In this document: positions 39,901 through 54,900 of the stretch, piece after piece
How the letters are laid out: each line of letters begins with the position of its first letter
Position numbering within the stretch: position 1 is the stretch's first letter
Assembly (NCBI GenBank): GCA_963082875.1
Contig: OY720097.1
Location: 15,756,501 to 15,820,500, forward strand
Origin: Corella eumyota
Taxonomy: Eukaryota; Chordata; Ascidiacea; Phlebobranchia; Corellidae
Direction of reading: 5' to 3'
Length of the DNA: 64,000 nucleotides
The notes under the pieces: generated by a model
Told to the model about the DNA's origin: nothing
Database searches by the model: none
The model's input: only the letters and a program-made list of their open reading frames with translations
Program-made: the position numbers and the translations under genes

Positions 39901-42900
39901 GTTTGCACCACCTGGTTGACTTGTAATAGTCATGGGTTGAGATTGAAGGTTGGGTGACATTATTTGCTCACATGGAGCTGATTGTTGCCTCATTATTGTG
40001 ATATGTTGCTGCTGTTGTTGGTTCATATGCATTGGATGTGGCTTTTTAATAACATGATAGAATTAAAATAATATATTGACAAGATTGAAAAATATATGCA
40101 CATAAATAAAAAGTTTCACACAAAAAACTAATTTAAAATAAACTTCTGCGAAAATTTACTATAATTTAACAATACAAATAAATGCACTTTGGTATTAAAT
40201 AAAACAAATAATCTTATACTTTTATACATCCATGTTCTGCTAAGAATAACACTTAAATACATATATGTTCTATATTTAAACATACCTGCATGGGTGTAGC
40301 AGACATTGAGTGATTAATTTGCTGTCCTCCAGTGAATGAAGATACATGTTTGTTGTTCTCATATTCCTGGACTAACTCAGAGTGATGAAGTTGTTCTTTT
40401 CGAGCCTTAAAAATAAAAAAATAAGGTGTTTTTATGTATATATATTTTTCTACTTATTTAGGTGTTTCAGAAAAACTTTATATAATATACGCTTTCATAA
40501 AATAAAAAAACTATATATAATATTTTTTAAACAAGAATATTAGAAATATTAATAGTGTATGCAAAACTTGTTAGATAAAAAAAGAGTTATTATTAACCTC
40601 ATCCAGTTTTTGTAGTATTTCATTTTGCTGTTGGTTGATAGCTTGCAGATTTTGAACGTCGACTGAAGTGAATTCCTCACCACTCTTTCTACTTTGTTTT
40701 TGCTTTTTAGTAAGAGCTTGTTTGGTCGATTTATGCTGCTTTGCTGTTTGTTCAAGTGTTTTAACCTGCATCTGTTTAAAAAGAATGAATATTTAAATTT
40801 GTGAAAAAATGTGCTTCGAAATAATTTTATTTTTTATTAAAAGACCTACAGATAACAGCAAAATAGAGTTAATAATTTTTTTAATAAATATCACACAGTT
40901 TTAAAAAACATTTGTTAATTCTAAGGTTTATTCTTACCTGAATTGTTTAATTAATAGTTTAGTTTTTTTATTAAAACACCAACCTGCAGTAAACCTTGAT
41001 GCTGAAACAACCATTCTTCGTGTCTCAATTTTCTCTGTTCCTCATTTAAAAATGGTTGAGTTCCAAGTTGATCTAAAAATGTTGAACAACAAAACTTTTT
41101 GATAAAAATACTTCATAATTTAGCAATTTTCGCAGTAAAAAAAAATTACCTTGGCCAACAGGTTGGCCACTAGCAGGCATTTGAGTCCAGTGGGGATTGG
41201 AACTAACATGGTGGGATACAAACTGAGTTGGTGTTTGTTGGACTTCAACTGTTTGGTTACTGGTACTACTATTTATCACCTAAAAAAAGGGGAACATTTA
41301 AGTATTGGGTTGGATAGCTAATTTTAATTACTAAACAAATGCTTTTATTAAGGCACTTTTACAATTTTCTTTTTATGTATAAAAAAATACATTTAAATAA
41401 TGATTTTGTAAATTTTATATCATTATTTAAAATTTATTTTATAGCCTTTACCAACCTGGTTAATGCCAGAAAGTATTTTAATCTTAGCTTGCATGATTCT
41501 ATCTATTCCAACATCAGGATTAAATTGTTTGTCAGCCTCCATACCTGTATATATACTTTGTTGTTGTTGCTGAAGCATTGCCTGGGTCAGCTTTTCTTGC
41601 CTGATTAAATAAACAAATTTATTGCTTTTCAAACAATATTTTAAAATTTATCCACATAGTTTAAATCTTTTTGTTTGAGTCAATTTATTTTTATTTTATT
41701 ACCTACAATAAAAAATAATCTTAAATTTACAAAAATAATTATCATATAAGTCACATGTTAAAAACTTGTTTTGACAAAATATTTAGGAACAACATTTACC
41801 GGACTCTTTCTTGTTCTCTCTTCTCCTCATCCAATAAATCTTGAATCAAAAGAGGTTGCTCGTTTATAAGAAGCGGCCTTTCCTTCTTCACAACAGGGGG
41901 AGTAACATTTGCTATAGGTTGCGCAGAAGGAGGCACTGGAAATTGAGGATGCACAGGAGGAATAATCTTAGAGGTTAAAGGAGTGACTTCATCTAAAAAA
42001 ATAATTTTAGAATATTGATGAAAAGGCTTTACAGATTTTTAAATAAAATAATTTTTAAACTACTTAGTTAAAAACAAAAAAAATTAAGAAAAAGCATACA
42101 AAAAAATTTCTTATAATTATTATATAACTAGAAAAAAATTTACAAATTTTTTGCTTACCTGGCAAATTAGTCAGTTCAGGGGGCAATTGTGGCTGTGCAA
42201 TGTTGGGTAACGATATATCAGATCCCATGTTGCTGGCAATCACATTGCTTGTAGAAATATTGCTTGTACTTATATCACTTATGATTTGTGCATTTGCATT
42301 ACTGACTACTGTTGGTGTAATAGACATTGTGCTTGCTGCAGTTATAATGATTTGAGAAGGTTGACTTTCTACTGCAGTTGTTAATGTTTTGGCTAGGTTA
42401 GGGACACCAGTAATGGTAGCACTTGCAACTGATGCAATAGGTTGGTTTATAACTGCAGGAGTTGTTGTTGTTATGTTTGTAACTGGCAATGTAACCGCAC
42501 TCGTTACAGTTTGATTATCAACTGATTGTGATTTTGATTGTGTTGTTTCAGTATGTACAATATTTTGAACCTTGTTTGCTTCTTCTATTGCAGTTTTGCT
42601 TTTATCATCATGTGTGTCCACTATTTTTACTGGCGCAGTTGTTGTATCAGGACTAGATTTCTCCTTTTCAGTTTTTAAATTTACATTACTAACTTTCACT
42701 TTGGTTTTAGAAAGATTTTGATCTGGAAGAAGTTTTTCCACTGCTGCTTGGTCAGATTGTACAACAGAAGCACCTGAATGAACTTTTTTATTTGTATCTG
42801 TATCTACTGTTTGTTTTTCACTAGCAACTGTAACATTTGCAAAGGGTGATAATTGATCTTGGAAAACTTTATTTACATTTTCCTTAACAGAAGGCTTAGG

Positions 42901-45900
42901 TTCAACACCAGATTTTATTTCCGGATCAGGAGAAGTTTTTTCATCTGATTTTTTTGGCTCCTGCTTTGCTGTAGTTTTGAGGCTTTTAATTTCTTGTACT
43001 GAAGATGTTAATATTTCTTGAACAGGTTCCTTTTTTTGTAAACTTGGCAACACACTTACATTTTTCATTTTTTCATCATCTTTAAGTAGTGGTTTATCAA
43101 CAACCTTTTCTGTAATCGGTTCAGTTTTTTCAAAATTTTTTTGAGTTAAAGATGTAGTTGTTATAATGACATTGCTTTCAGATACAGATTTACTAGTTTT
43201 AGCAACTACTGTTGCTTTTAGATCGACATCATTATTAATAGAAACAACAGCTGCCGTTGGCTCAGGTTGTGATATTGTAACATTATCTTCTATCCTTTCT
43301 TTATTTTCGGCAATACTGGTTGACGTTTCCTTTTCTTTTACAACATCTAGACTACTCGCAGGCACATCAAACTTGGTTTGATTTGTTACATTTGCATCAA
43401 TTGGCTCTGATTTAACAAGCTTTAAAATTGGTTGAATATTGACTGAGGGGGTTTGCATCGGGGTTTGTGCTCCTAATTGCGACTCCATTGTAGAAGCAGG
43501 TTCAATTTTTGTTGTTATTAAATTAGGTCTTGTTGTAGTGGCAGCAGTTGAAATGCCAGCAGTTACAGGATTTGTTACTTTAATATCCTGTTGTAAATAA
43601 AGATAAGTTAGTATTGTTGCAATACAAAATGTTATACAATGCATCAACAACATTTGACTGTAAATAAACATAAGCAAGGTCACATGTTAAACTATAGCCA
43701 AATTTTTTCATTTTCATTTGTAAAACATTAAAAAAATATAAAGGTATAAAAATAAGATTTTACTTACCACTGTTGCTTGTGCAGAAGTTTTAGGTTGAGG
43801 TTCAGTAGAAGTTGAACCTGATCGTTGGTTAAGATTAAGATTGCCAGCTCTTATGATTTGTTCTCTTCTTACAGCAGGGTCTGGTTGTTTGGAATGTTTA
43901 AGTTCGATGTATCCTGCCCCAACTACTGTGGAGGCCTAAAAAATAAAAAAGTATTTAAATTGTTTTTTTATATATAACCGGTATTGTATATTAGGCACAC
44001 ATAACAATTATGATAATATTTAAAGCTAAATATGACTTACTGAAGTAGAAACTCCACTGACTACAGCAGAAGAGGATGGAGTGGTCATCCTTAATGGGTG
44101 ACCCCCTGGGAACCTTTCAACTCCGAAAAATGGTTGACTTTGCACTGGAGAGGGTAGGGAGGGGTTAAATGTGGGTGAAGTTGCAAGTTCTGCAATAAAA
44201 AAATATTGTTAAAAACTTAAGTTTTGAACAAAAAGAAAATATTAATGAAGTAATACAAAAACTATTTTAGAATACAAAAAACTCACCCGGTCTAAATCCT
44301 TGCATTCTCATTCCAGCCATGCTTCCTGGACCCTGATTAGCAAATCTTTCCCTGGGTGAGTACCCAAATGACCCAGAGGTTGGTGATTGCAGAATTGGCG
44401 ACTGAGAAGGGTATGGTGGAGGGGGACGTGTGACATTATTTGGAGAAGGAACCACTTGAGCGGGCCAGGAACCAACTGCAACACCTGGCTGTTGGTCATG
44501 AAGTTTGTATCTACAGTACACAAAAATTATGGTATATAAGTATAAGCTTCTTTCTAATAAGTAAACTTTAAACTTTTAAATTAAGTTATACTTTCTCTTA
44601 CCTTCGTTTGTCAGTTTTATGACGAAGAATTTCTCGGATTTGCGGCTGACAAACAAACATTTTATCCTGGGGTTCAATCTTTATTCCTCCTTCAAACAGA
44701 AAACAAATAAAGTGATTAAAAATAAAAAACAAAATAATTGATATTTAAAATTAAGCTTAAATTTGCTGAACAACAGTACAAAGTTAGTAACCTACAAAAC
44801 TTACCGGTTTTAGATATGAGTTGTGGTCCAGGTAGTTGGGGAACCATCTGACCAGCTTGTAAACCATGCATACCATGGAAACTTTCACCAGTTTCACCTT
44901 GGTTAAAATACTGGTTTCTTATGATGGGTTGTGGAGTGGTGGGTTGCATCACTTGCACTGGAGTCTGGGACCGCATCTGCGAGCTCACAGGAGTAAGAGA
45001 ATGTGGAGATGGAGCACAGTATCCTGGACTTTGAGCTTGCGGTAGAAGTTGAGGAGGCATTCCTGGCCGTGGAGGATTTACCCTACCGAATTGATCCCCT
45101 CCTACTCCGGAGACATCGAGCATTGATCCTCTTCTCTGAAGTGGGGCTTTACCAGGGGAGTTCACATTTTGGGGGTAAGATTGAGGAAATCTTACAGCAT
45201 GACTCATCCCCGATTCCATGGCCTCCATCTTAGGAATTCGAACCCCGGAAGGTTGATTTTGTTGCCATGGTTGCATTCCCATCATCATCTGTTGCTGCTG
45301 TTGTTGTCTTGGAATATTTTGAGCTAAAAAATAAATAAAAACATAATGTACATCATTGTCTTCTATAAAAAATTTAAATGTTTTTCAGCTTTACACAACA
45401 AATTACTTTGAATTTGATTTATTGGCTGTTGTTGAATATCACCCCATTGACTTCTTGGTCTTACACCAGACATGGGGCTAGTCGGAGCTGAGGCAAATGG
45501 AGATTTACTTCGATTTATCGAGATATTTGCTGCACCAGGAGAAACTGGTTTTGGGGTGTGTTCCCTACAAAACAATATATTCATTAGTCAATTACTGCAC
45601 AGTAAAATAAATAAATAAAAAGAATCTTCTTTGTGATGAAACACAATAGTTAAATAAAAAAATACACCAACCTTGACAATGGTCTTGGCTTGGCAAAATT
45701 TAAATTGGCGCCAGGACTCTGTGTAGAATTTCTCATCATTTGCATGTTATGTTGTTGTTGTTGTTGAAACTGCATTTGTTGCTGCTGTTGTTGTTGTTGC
45801 TGTGGCAGAGACATATTTACTTGTGAAGAGGCCATTAGTTGACTGTCAACATCACTCGCCGACAGAATTGGTTGTTTTTGTTGAATGTTAGGAGAGTTGG

Positions 45901-48900
45901 ACATAGGAATTGTATCGTGATCTGGTAACTCATTTGGTGATGGTTCCAAGTCGATGTCACGACGAGTTGATTTTAGATAGGCACGATTATCACGAGCTTT
46001 TTGCTAAAGAAGGAAAAAAAATTAGGTCAAAAAAGTTTTCCTTACACTTGGTGACATAAAAATCACAAGAATTTTGAAAAAACAATTAGGTTGGGTTATA
46101 GATAACCTATATATAGTAACTAAATTAAATGTAAAAAGCATTTATTAGTTAAAAAAAATTTACCAAGAAAGGAGCTCTTTCTTCAGAAGTTGCTTTTCTC
46201 CACAACTTAGCTACTTGTTTAGCTCTATTCTGCCAATCTGGAAAGTCTTTCTTAAGGTAACCATGCTTCATGTTGGCATACAACACCGGAGATATAGTGG
46301 CAAGATCACCTTAAAAGAAATACATTTAAAATTAGACTTATACAAATATTAGATAAACATTGAAAATGGGTATTACTTTTAGATTAGGTTAAGTTATTGG
46401 TTGTATACAAAATATTGACAAAATACATTTTAGAATGATTTACCTAGTGGTTCATCTTTTTCCCATTTTAATATATTTCTTTGATTAACCGTAAGACAAT
46501 CACCTTCCAGATCTGTTCCCAAGGGCCAAGGAGGAGCAGCTGGCTCAAACAAGTTCTTATCACTACAAAATATGGAAAAATAGAAATTATGAAATGTCAA
46601 TGATTATTAATCTTGTATTAAATATATAACCTACAGTTCAAAAAATTATGAAATGTTAAGTAGTGACAAGAAAAGGGCTAGTTGTTGCTTTTTTTTAAAA
46701 CTGCTACCTTGAAAAATCTGGCAAGACATTAACAGTTGGTTGCTGCCCTTTAACTGCTTGATTTTCCATCACATTCATCATAACTGGAGAGTGGGTCATC
46801 TATGTAATACAGAAACAAATGTTTAATAATAATAATAAAGTAATACCATAAGAAGATGTCAGGTAAAACATGATTGAAAAATTTACGTATTTGGTTTAAT
46901 TAGTGCAACTGGTTAACAATTTTACTTATATATTTAAAAATATATTAAATTTTTGCCTACCGATGGTGGTTGAGAACCTCCACTAACACTCGCAGATCTG
47001 TTCAACATAGGTTGTTGAACACTCGGGCCAAAAATATTATTACCACCAGGTGTCATCACTCTCGGTTGGTTCATCATCCTGGTTTGTTGCATCTCAGGCA
47101 TGGATTGTTGGCGCATGAGTAAATCTTGGTGGTGGTGTGTAGAAAGCAAAGGGTCTTGAACTAAATGAAAATTTTAACATAAAGTCGATAGGTTTTAACT
47201 GCATAAGGCTTTCTACTTTTCGTTTTTTTTAGAAAGGCTAAGCATTTAAACCAATTATTTTTTATAGCTAATAAATAAAAGGGTTTTATATTTGATATGT
47301 AGTTTTGTTAAAATGTTTTACCTTGTCCAATTATTCCACTCATATTATTATTAGATGGTAAATTTCCTTGATTGATTGGATCAATAAAACTTTGTTGTTG
47401 TTGCAGCATCTTTCCTTGTTGCTGTTGTTGTAGAACTTGTTGCTGTTGTTGTTGTGGATTTATAGGAATCTGACCTGGCGATGAAGTTTGTTCTGTACCT
47501 TCAAAGATTCTTATTTGTTGCTGTTGTGAAAATTCTGAGTGTTGTTGCTGTTGTTGCATTTGTTGTTGTTGTAGTTGACCCTGAAATTGTTGTTGTTGAA
47601 TTTGAGTTTGTTGTACATTTTCAGTTTTAATTGGTTGGTTGTTAATCATCATATTTTGTTGCGACTAAAGATTAGTAAAAATTAATTTATTACCCACAAT
47701 TTAAAAATACATTTAAAAAATAAATTTGAAATTAAATTAATTTACAAACTGGTTTATTTACTAAAATTTAATTAAAAAATGTTTATACATATTATTTTTA
47801 AAAACAAAGACTAACATTGTTTTCCTCTGCTGTCATTTGATCCAATATTGCGTTTGTTTGATCGAGTTCATATGCAGTTGAACTTGTAACATCAATGGAA
47901 CTAACATTGAGTGAGTCATTAGTGGAAGGATGTTTTGATTGTTCACTTAAACTTGTTATGTCACTTAGAAGAGCATGATCATCTAAAATAAAGTCACATT
48001 GCTTTAAAATTAATTTTTTAAGTAAAGTTGTTTAAAACCACAAATCATTTTTTAGTGTTACTTAATTTTGAATCAACAAAAAAAAAAATATTTACCGTTA
48101 CTTGTTGTAGCATCATGTGTGTTAAGTACTTCAGAGAACAAATCATCATCAATATTTGCAAGTCCGTCTGTAACTAGTGTTTCTAATGCACTGGGACTTA
48201 ATATACTGTGAGAACCATGTCCACCTTTAGTAAAAAAAAACAATTGTTAGATTGTGATATTTTACAACCAAAGCTAACACTACCTGTCTCCAATTATTTT
48301 ATGAAAAAGTGTTTTAAATTCATATAGTCCTTTCATAGCAAAATAAAACAGCTTTTTTTAAGATCATATGATATAAAAGCTATTTAATTATACAAATAGA
48401 AAAAACTTAACACAAAACACCAACCTTGTCCTTGCTTTAGTCCACCAGAAAGTATGCCAAGTAGTTCAGCTGGTAAGGCCCCAAGTAAATCTTGTTCACT
48501 TTCTTTATCCAAGGGATCATCATCTCCTGATGGTAACCTACGAGCCTAAAAAGATAATTAGCTGTTTGTTATTTTAGCAAGTTTTAGATTAAAGGTCGAA
48601 ATCTTATACAATTTACAAAATTTATATTCAATGTTTTTGTCCCAATTTTTTACAAGGTTCTTCCATAAACACAATCATGCCCAAATATGCTTAAATTTCA
48701 TAACATATAAAGCCTAATTGTTTAACAAAAAAAAAAAACTTACATGAAGTCTTTCTTGTTTAAGTTCAGCTTTCTTTCTAGCTTCGTTAGCTTTCTGTGC
48801 AATCTGGGCTTCCAATCTTAATCTCACTCTCTCGGGTAATATTATTTGGGAGGCAGACAATGAAGCTGGTTTGTCCGTCCTATTCATAAAAGTTGTATTT

Positions 48901-51900
48901 TGAATATGTTAAGTCTTTTGTTAGTTATGTTTAAAACAAAAATTAGTCATTACTTTATTTCCTTGTTTTCCTTATCTGCTGTTTCCTCAAAACCTTCAAT
49001 GGCCGACTTTTTGGTTGTTCGCGCATGAACAAGAACACTCGTTCCAAAGAAACCCTCCTATAAAAACAAAAGTTATTAACAAACACACTAACCGAAAAAA
49101 AAACATAAACTAATGTTGCCAAGAATTATAAAATGTCATCAACACTTTTAAAAGTTATTTTATTGTAATTAAAATATAATTTTTCTTACTTGTATGTAGG
49201 GAGGAAATTGGTCGAGTAATCTAAATCTTTTTTTCTTCTTTGGTTTAACCCCAGTCGAAGCATGAGTTGAAATCTTTAACTTTAAAGGTGAAACTAGCAC
49301 ACTGGTTTGACCTACAACATATTAAAATGTAAGTCATATTATACTTAATACTTATTACAATAATACTTATTACAATAATATGTGGCCAAAATATAAGCCT
49401 ATAGTAAACTACCAATTTAATTTGGATGAATTTTGTTATATATGCAAAGTTGTAGAATTAAAAATTTTTTTTTTAAATAATGAAAATTTGTTTTTAACCT
49501 TCAGATTTATCAGAAGAGTTTAAATCGGTCATGCCTGATTGACCTTGAGCTGAATTTAATGCCAATCCACCAACGTTACCTTGTGTAAATCCAGCTGCAC
49601 TACCTGTTAAAATTAGAATATTTATTTTATAATATATTTATAAAATTAAAGTAAACCAATATATATTCCAAATCAAAAGATTTTTATAAAAATTTACCTC
49701 CAGTCATTTGCTTTACATCCTCAGTTTTCATCATGTTAGGGTCAAATGCTTTTGCAATAGTTGAAGAAGAGGCCAGTGAACTCCCAAATCGACCCCTACG
49801 ACCTCGAGTTCCCATAAACCCTGTACGACCTCCACGCTGGCGAACATTAAACCCACCAATCCCTAAAAGTGTTAATTTAAAAAAATCAAAAGAAAAAAAA
49901 ATTGACAAAAATTCTCCAGATAATTAACAACAATGTAAGTTTACTTTAAATAATTTAAAAAAAAAATCTAAAAAAGTAAATTTACATAAATTTAATTATT
50001 AAAAAAAAATAACAAATACCTGGCCTGTAAGGTTTTCTCCTTCTCTTAACACCACCTTGTTGAACTCCCATAAGAGCTTGCTTGGTCACATCATTGGAGA
50101 AACCCAGCTCTATGTTAGATTGCTCACCTTCAAATCCATCACCACCTTCTGTGGTTTCGATACCTAGTAATCAGATGTTTAATTTTAAGTTCAAGCCTTA
50201 AATGATGGCAGAAAATTTTTAATATAGAGTTTTATTAAAATATTTAGGCTATGAAAGCATATACTTGAAATTGTATTACTTGAAACTTGAGAAGGTAGTT
50301 CCCCATCTTCTAGGTTAGGTTTAAGTAGTTGAGCCAAACCAGTCACTGCTAAAGGATCTTTGCCACCAGGACAGATTATATCACCTTTAAACAATATAGT
50401 TTTTTTTAATATTAAACAAAAAGCTGTAACATACATGTCTTTATGACATTTAAGAATAAAACACCTAACATTTAAAGTATGAATAAAGAGTCCTTTTACA
50501 AGATGCTAAATATTTAAAATGTCTATAAATTAAAAAGTATTTTTATTAGCTATTCTTGCAAATTTGAAAATTTTAAGTAAAATATTATTATTTACAGAGA
50601 ATGATAGTGTATAAAATATATCAACTTACTTTTTTGATGATCAGCTAATAAATCAGGAGGTTTATCCAACAAAGCACTCATAGATGGAAGTTTAACTTTA
50701 CTTTCTGGACTGGCCAATGGCTTGCCACCATGCTTGTTCAAGTGCGATTTCCTGTTAGTTTTAAAAAAAAATTTCAATGGTTTATTAAATATAGATGCTA
50801 AATAAAATATGTGCCAGAAGTTCTACTGTAACAAACCAAAATATATTCCTAAAAATAAGCATAAAATTGTATCATTAACTCAAATTTATTCTTGTTTTAC
50901 CTTTTTTGAATGCCAGGTTTTTTCTTATGAAGAGCCATTGCATTTTGCATGAGTTGTTGAATATGCTGCAAGCCTGCAGTTGTAAGGGCAACTCCGTCTT
51001 TGTGATACTCCTATGATATATTAATCATAAAATAAGTTTTTTGCTTTGGAATTTACAAAATAGATGTGTTACATTTAAAAATACTTCTTAACAAGTTATT
51101 TTATAACTTAGTTTTCATAAATTTAAAATATTTTAATCAGTTTTAAATTTTTTTCACTTTTACCTTTACAGCATCAACATCCGATCTTGTTCTTCCCAAA
51201 TAAATTCCACTTGAAGGGTCACCTTCATATGCTTGTGGAGGGTTTAGGTCAAGGTGAGGAGGTAGAGTCCCTTTTGGTCGACACAGAGCACAATTGTATC
51301 CCTTTTCTAATACTTTCTCTATATCCATTTCAACATACAAGTACTCACAACTTGAATGAAGCCACCTAAAAAAAATTAAGTTTGCTTAAAATAAATGGTT
51401 ATATAAAAACAATTAATTACAATGGTCAAACTAAATAATTTGTAAGTTTTTATTTTTTTAATTATATATACAATTATATACGCTTTCTTAACTTCGACAA
51501 GATCAAAAATTAATTCTTAAATACCTTTCACAATGTCCACACTGCATCATAATTTCTTCATCCCTGTACCCTTTCCTACATAAAGGACAATGTGATAATG
51601 AAGCACATGGACCACATGATGTGTAATTTTCTGCCCAGTCCGAGTTTACTCCTGGTGATGTGGAGCCACAGTGAGTACATCTGACACACCTTGAAACAGT
51701 AAAAATTATGACTAAACTTACAATTTAACAAAAAAAAAGTTTTCGACCCAGAAATATGATGATAACTTACCATTTACACTTCCAACCTCCTTTGGGTACG
51801 TGCAGTAGTGGAGGTTTAAGACAGTAGGTATGATAACTCACATCACAATCATCACATAATAACAAGTGAGCCGGATCATCAGGTGCTCCACATTCCTCAC

Positions 51901-54900
51901 AAACCTGTTTTTCAAGGTAAATTATTATAACACTTTGCAGAAAATTGAATTTAAATTAAATTTTGTTGGGTAATGTAAAAAATATTTTAAAATTATGTTT
52001 TTACATCCAGCACAAAGAAAAGTAGACAATTTTTATTATATAACATGAGCTTCTATTTTCACAAAAATTGTTTCCAAAAAAGGTATATAAAGTTTTTATC
52101 AACTTACAGTGCAGTCAAGACATCTCCATCCCTTTCTTAACACAACCTTGGTGAGTTTAAGATTGACACAATAGGGGTGGTAACACTGTCCACATTGGGA
52201 GCAAGCCACTAATCTTCCTTCTGCACCTTTGCCAAAACTTCCACAAACCACACACATATCCTAAAAAAAAATTAAGTTACAAATATTTTTCCTAACAATT
52301 CGAATTGAAAAAACATAATAAGAAATAGGTTTATTAGTGCAATGCAAACATATCAAGCTACTTTTTTTGGTTACTACCTATTGTAGTTTAATTTAAAAAG
52401 GTTATACCTGATTAAGGGTAAAGTCATCATCAGCAGAACACAGCACCACAGTGTTGTGCATCGAATCCCCATATTCTTCATCCACTGTATCATGAGTGTG
52501 TTCCATTCCTGTTAAAGCTCCCAGCACCACTTCACCTAAAATATTTTGAGAAAATTATTAGTATAAAACATAACTATTTTATATTGTGTTCTCATTTGGC
52601 ATAAATATACCAACATTTCCATATAAAAATGTAGCAAAACCCCACAAAAATGTTTTAAAATATTTTTTTACCTGCATTGGTCCTCAATCTACTTCTGGAC
52701 CTCCTTCTTAAAGTTCCGGGTAAGTTGGCACCGAGTTGGTTGCTGGTGACAACAGTGGAGCCGGGACTTGGCACATTTGTGTTGAGATTAACATTACTTG
52801 GAGGGATGTAAGCTCCACTGCTCGGACGTGGCCTTCTACCTCCACGGCTAAAGTTTACAAAAATACTTTGAAACTAGCAAATACATTTTTTTATTTAATT
52901 TTTCGTTTGACTTCCATACCCTTTGCCTCTAGAGCAACCTTTTCCCCTCTTTGCTGAGCCAGGTTTCTTTCTTGCTCCAAAAGGTTTTCCTTTTCCAAAT
53001 ATTGGTCCTGGTTTCCCCAATCCTTGGCTAGGACTTCTCAATGGTGATGTCACTAAAATAAAATAATAATTAGTTACAAAATGAAGGTTTAATTAAATTT
53101 TATAACTTTTTATATAATAATTTACCCCCAAAAATGTCCATTAACCTCGAAAAAAAACTATTTTTGTAATATAAGAACAAAAAAATTAACTCCTCACTTT
53201 CCATAGATTCTCGGGGTGAGACTTCAATAGGTTTTGTAGGTGATCTTGAATCAGACAGAGCTGATAACCGACGCGGCTTTCTGCGCAACCATTCGACACT
53301 TTCCTTGCTTAAACTTTCGTCGAACATCGGAATGCTTACAATCGGCTGAAATGCATCACCGCTAAATAAACCAAGTGGATCCTGCAAAAAAATTAAAAAT
53401 ATTTTATTAGGGTTTGTTAACTCTTAAATAATTTTAATTTAATGAGAACAAAAAATTTTTAATTTTTAAATAAGAAGTTTTATAACAGTAATAAACAATA
53501 CCATAAGCCTATTTGATTTGGGTTAGTGTACAGAAATATTAAATGAATTAAACTATGTACCTGAGTATTAGAATCTTCAAATACACCTTCCATGAGATGA
53601 CTATCAATTGAAGGTTTTCTGTTATCCATTGCTGTATGTCTGATTGTTGATTCATCACTTGCGATTCTCTGCTTTACAGCAATTTGACTTTCATTGGAGT
53701 ACAGCATTGGGTCAGTGCTACTGCCTGAATATTATAATTAAAATTATAATAACTAAGTAAAAAAAAACTTTAAAAAAATAGCAAAAAAGTAATAAATCTA
53801 ATACATAAGTTAAAATTTTATAACCGGTTTACCTTTCATGGCTGAAGAAGAGTTATGAGATTCAATACTACTTGTTGATTCAACATTTCTTTTAGCTGGT
53901 ACAACAACTGGTTTAGATGGTTCAACTTTGTCAACCACTTCTTCTATTTCCTTTTTATCAACTACTTCTAACATCTTTTCCTTAAAAAATACAGTAAATA
54001 AAGTCTTGTTACATTTATCCAAAAAAATTATTTTAGATGTAGTCATATTTTTACAAAGAAATTATGTTATTTACAAATATTTATAACCATATAAAGAAAT
54101 TTAGTTTACCTCTTCCTTCACGATGCTCTTCTCTTCTTTACTGCTCTCTGGTTCTTCATCCCCTGCCCCCACAGGTCCAAATTCCATCGATCCTTCATCA
54201 ACTGGTTGAAAGTCGACATCTGCTGGATTGTCACTTTCAGGTTCCACCTCCTCAATCTCATTTCGACAGTGTGGACAAAAATAGTCGGTCCCCATGTCAT
54301 AATAAGTACTCATGTCAATCACATCTTCACATTCTTCATGAACCTGAAGGTTGACATTAAAATGATCAAAGCTTAATTTTTAATATTTTTTATTTATTTT
54401 ATTTTAAACTTATAAAAAAATGAATTAGTTACTTTTAACAGCCTAAATACAGTTAGATCTATTAATTTTTTTTTACCCATTTCTTGCACTCGTTACATCT
54501 CATCATATCCTCATGATTTATGTTTCCATTGTAAGCTTTATCACACACTGGACAACTTGAACCCTGATTTCTTTGCTCATAACAATCATCACAAATCTGT
54601 TGTGTAAAAAAAATTAAAAAAAATCTCAAAGTTTCTTTCTGTTATATAGCAATTAGAATTATCTAATTTGAGTTGTCAAAATTTAAAAACAACCAACATA
54701 GTTTTTAGTAAGAGTTTAATCATAAGGTTTTAGTTCAATAGTAATATAAACATAAAGCAAAATGCTACCTGGTAACTGCTATCTCCTTGAGCCTCAGGAT
54801 TTGTTGCAGGTTTTTTAGACCCACAGTCTGCACACCTTCTACAATTCTGCAAAAAATTAAAGCGTGTTATTTTAAATTTGCATTACTAACATAATATAAC

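Noticed and set aside
42064-43683. A separate 539-codon gene
   Set aside because: It is the large KMT2 exon 42159-43587 read past its splice sites at both ends; composition and frame continue the KMT2 central region.
45003-45233. Plus-strand open frame over KMT2
   Set aside because: Antisense shadow of exon 44805-45323.
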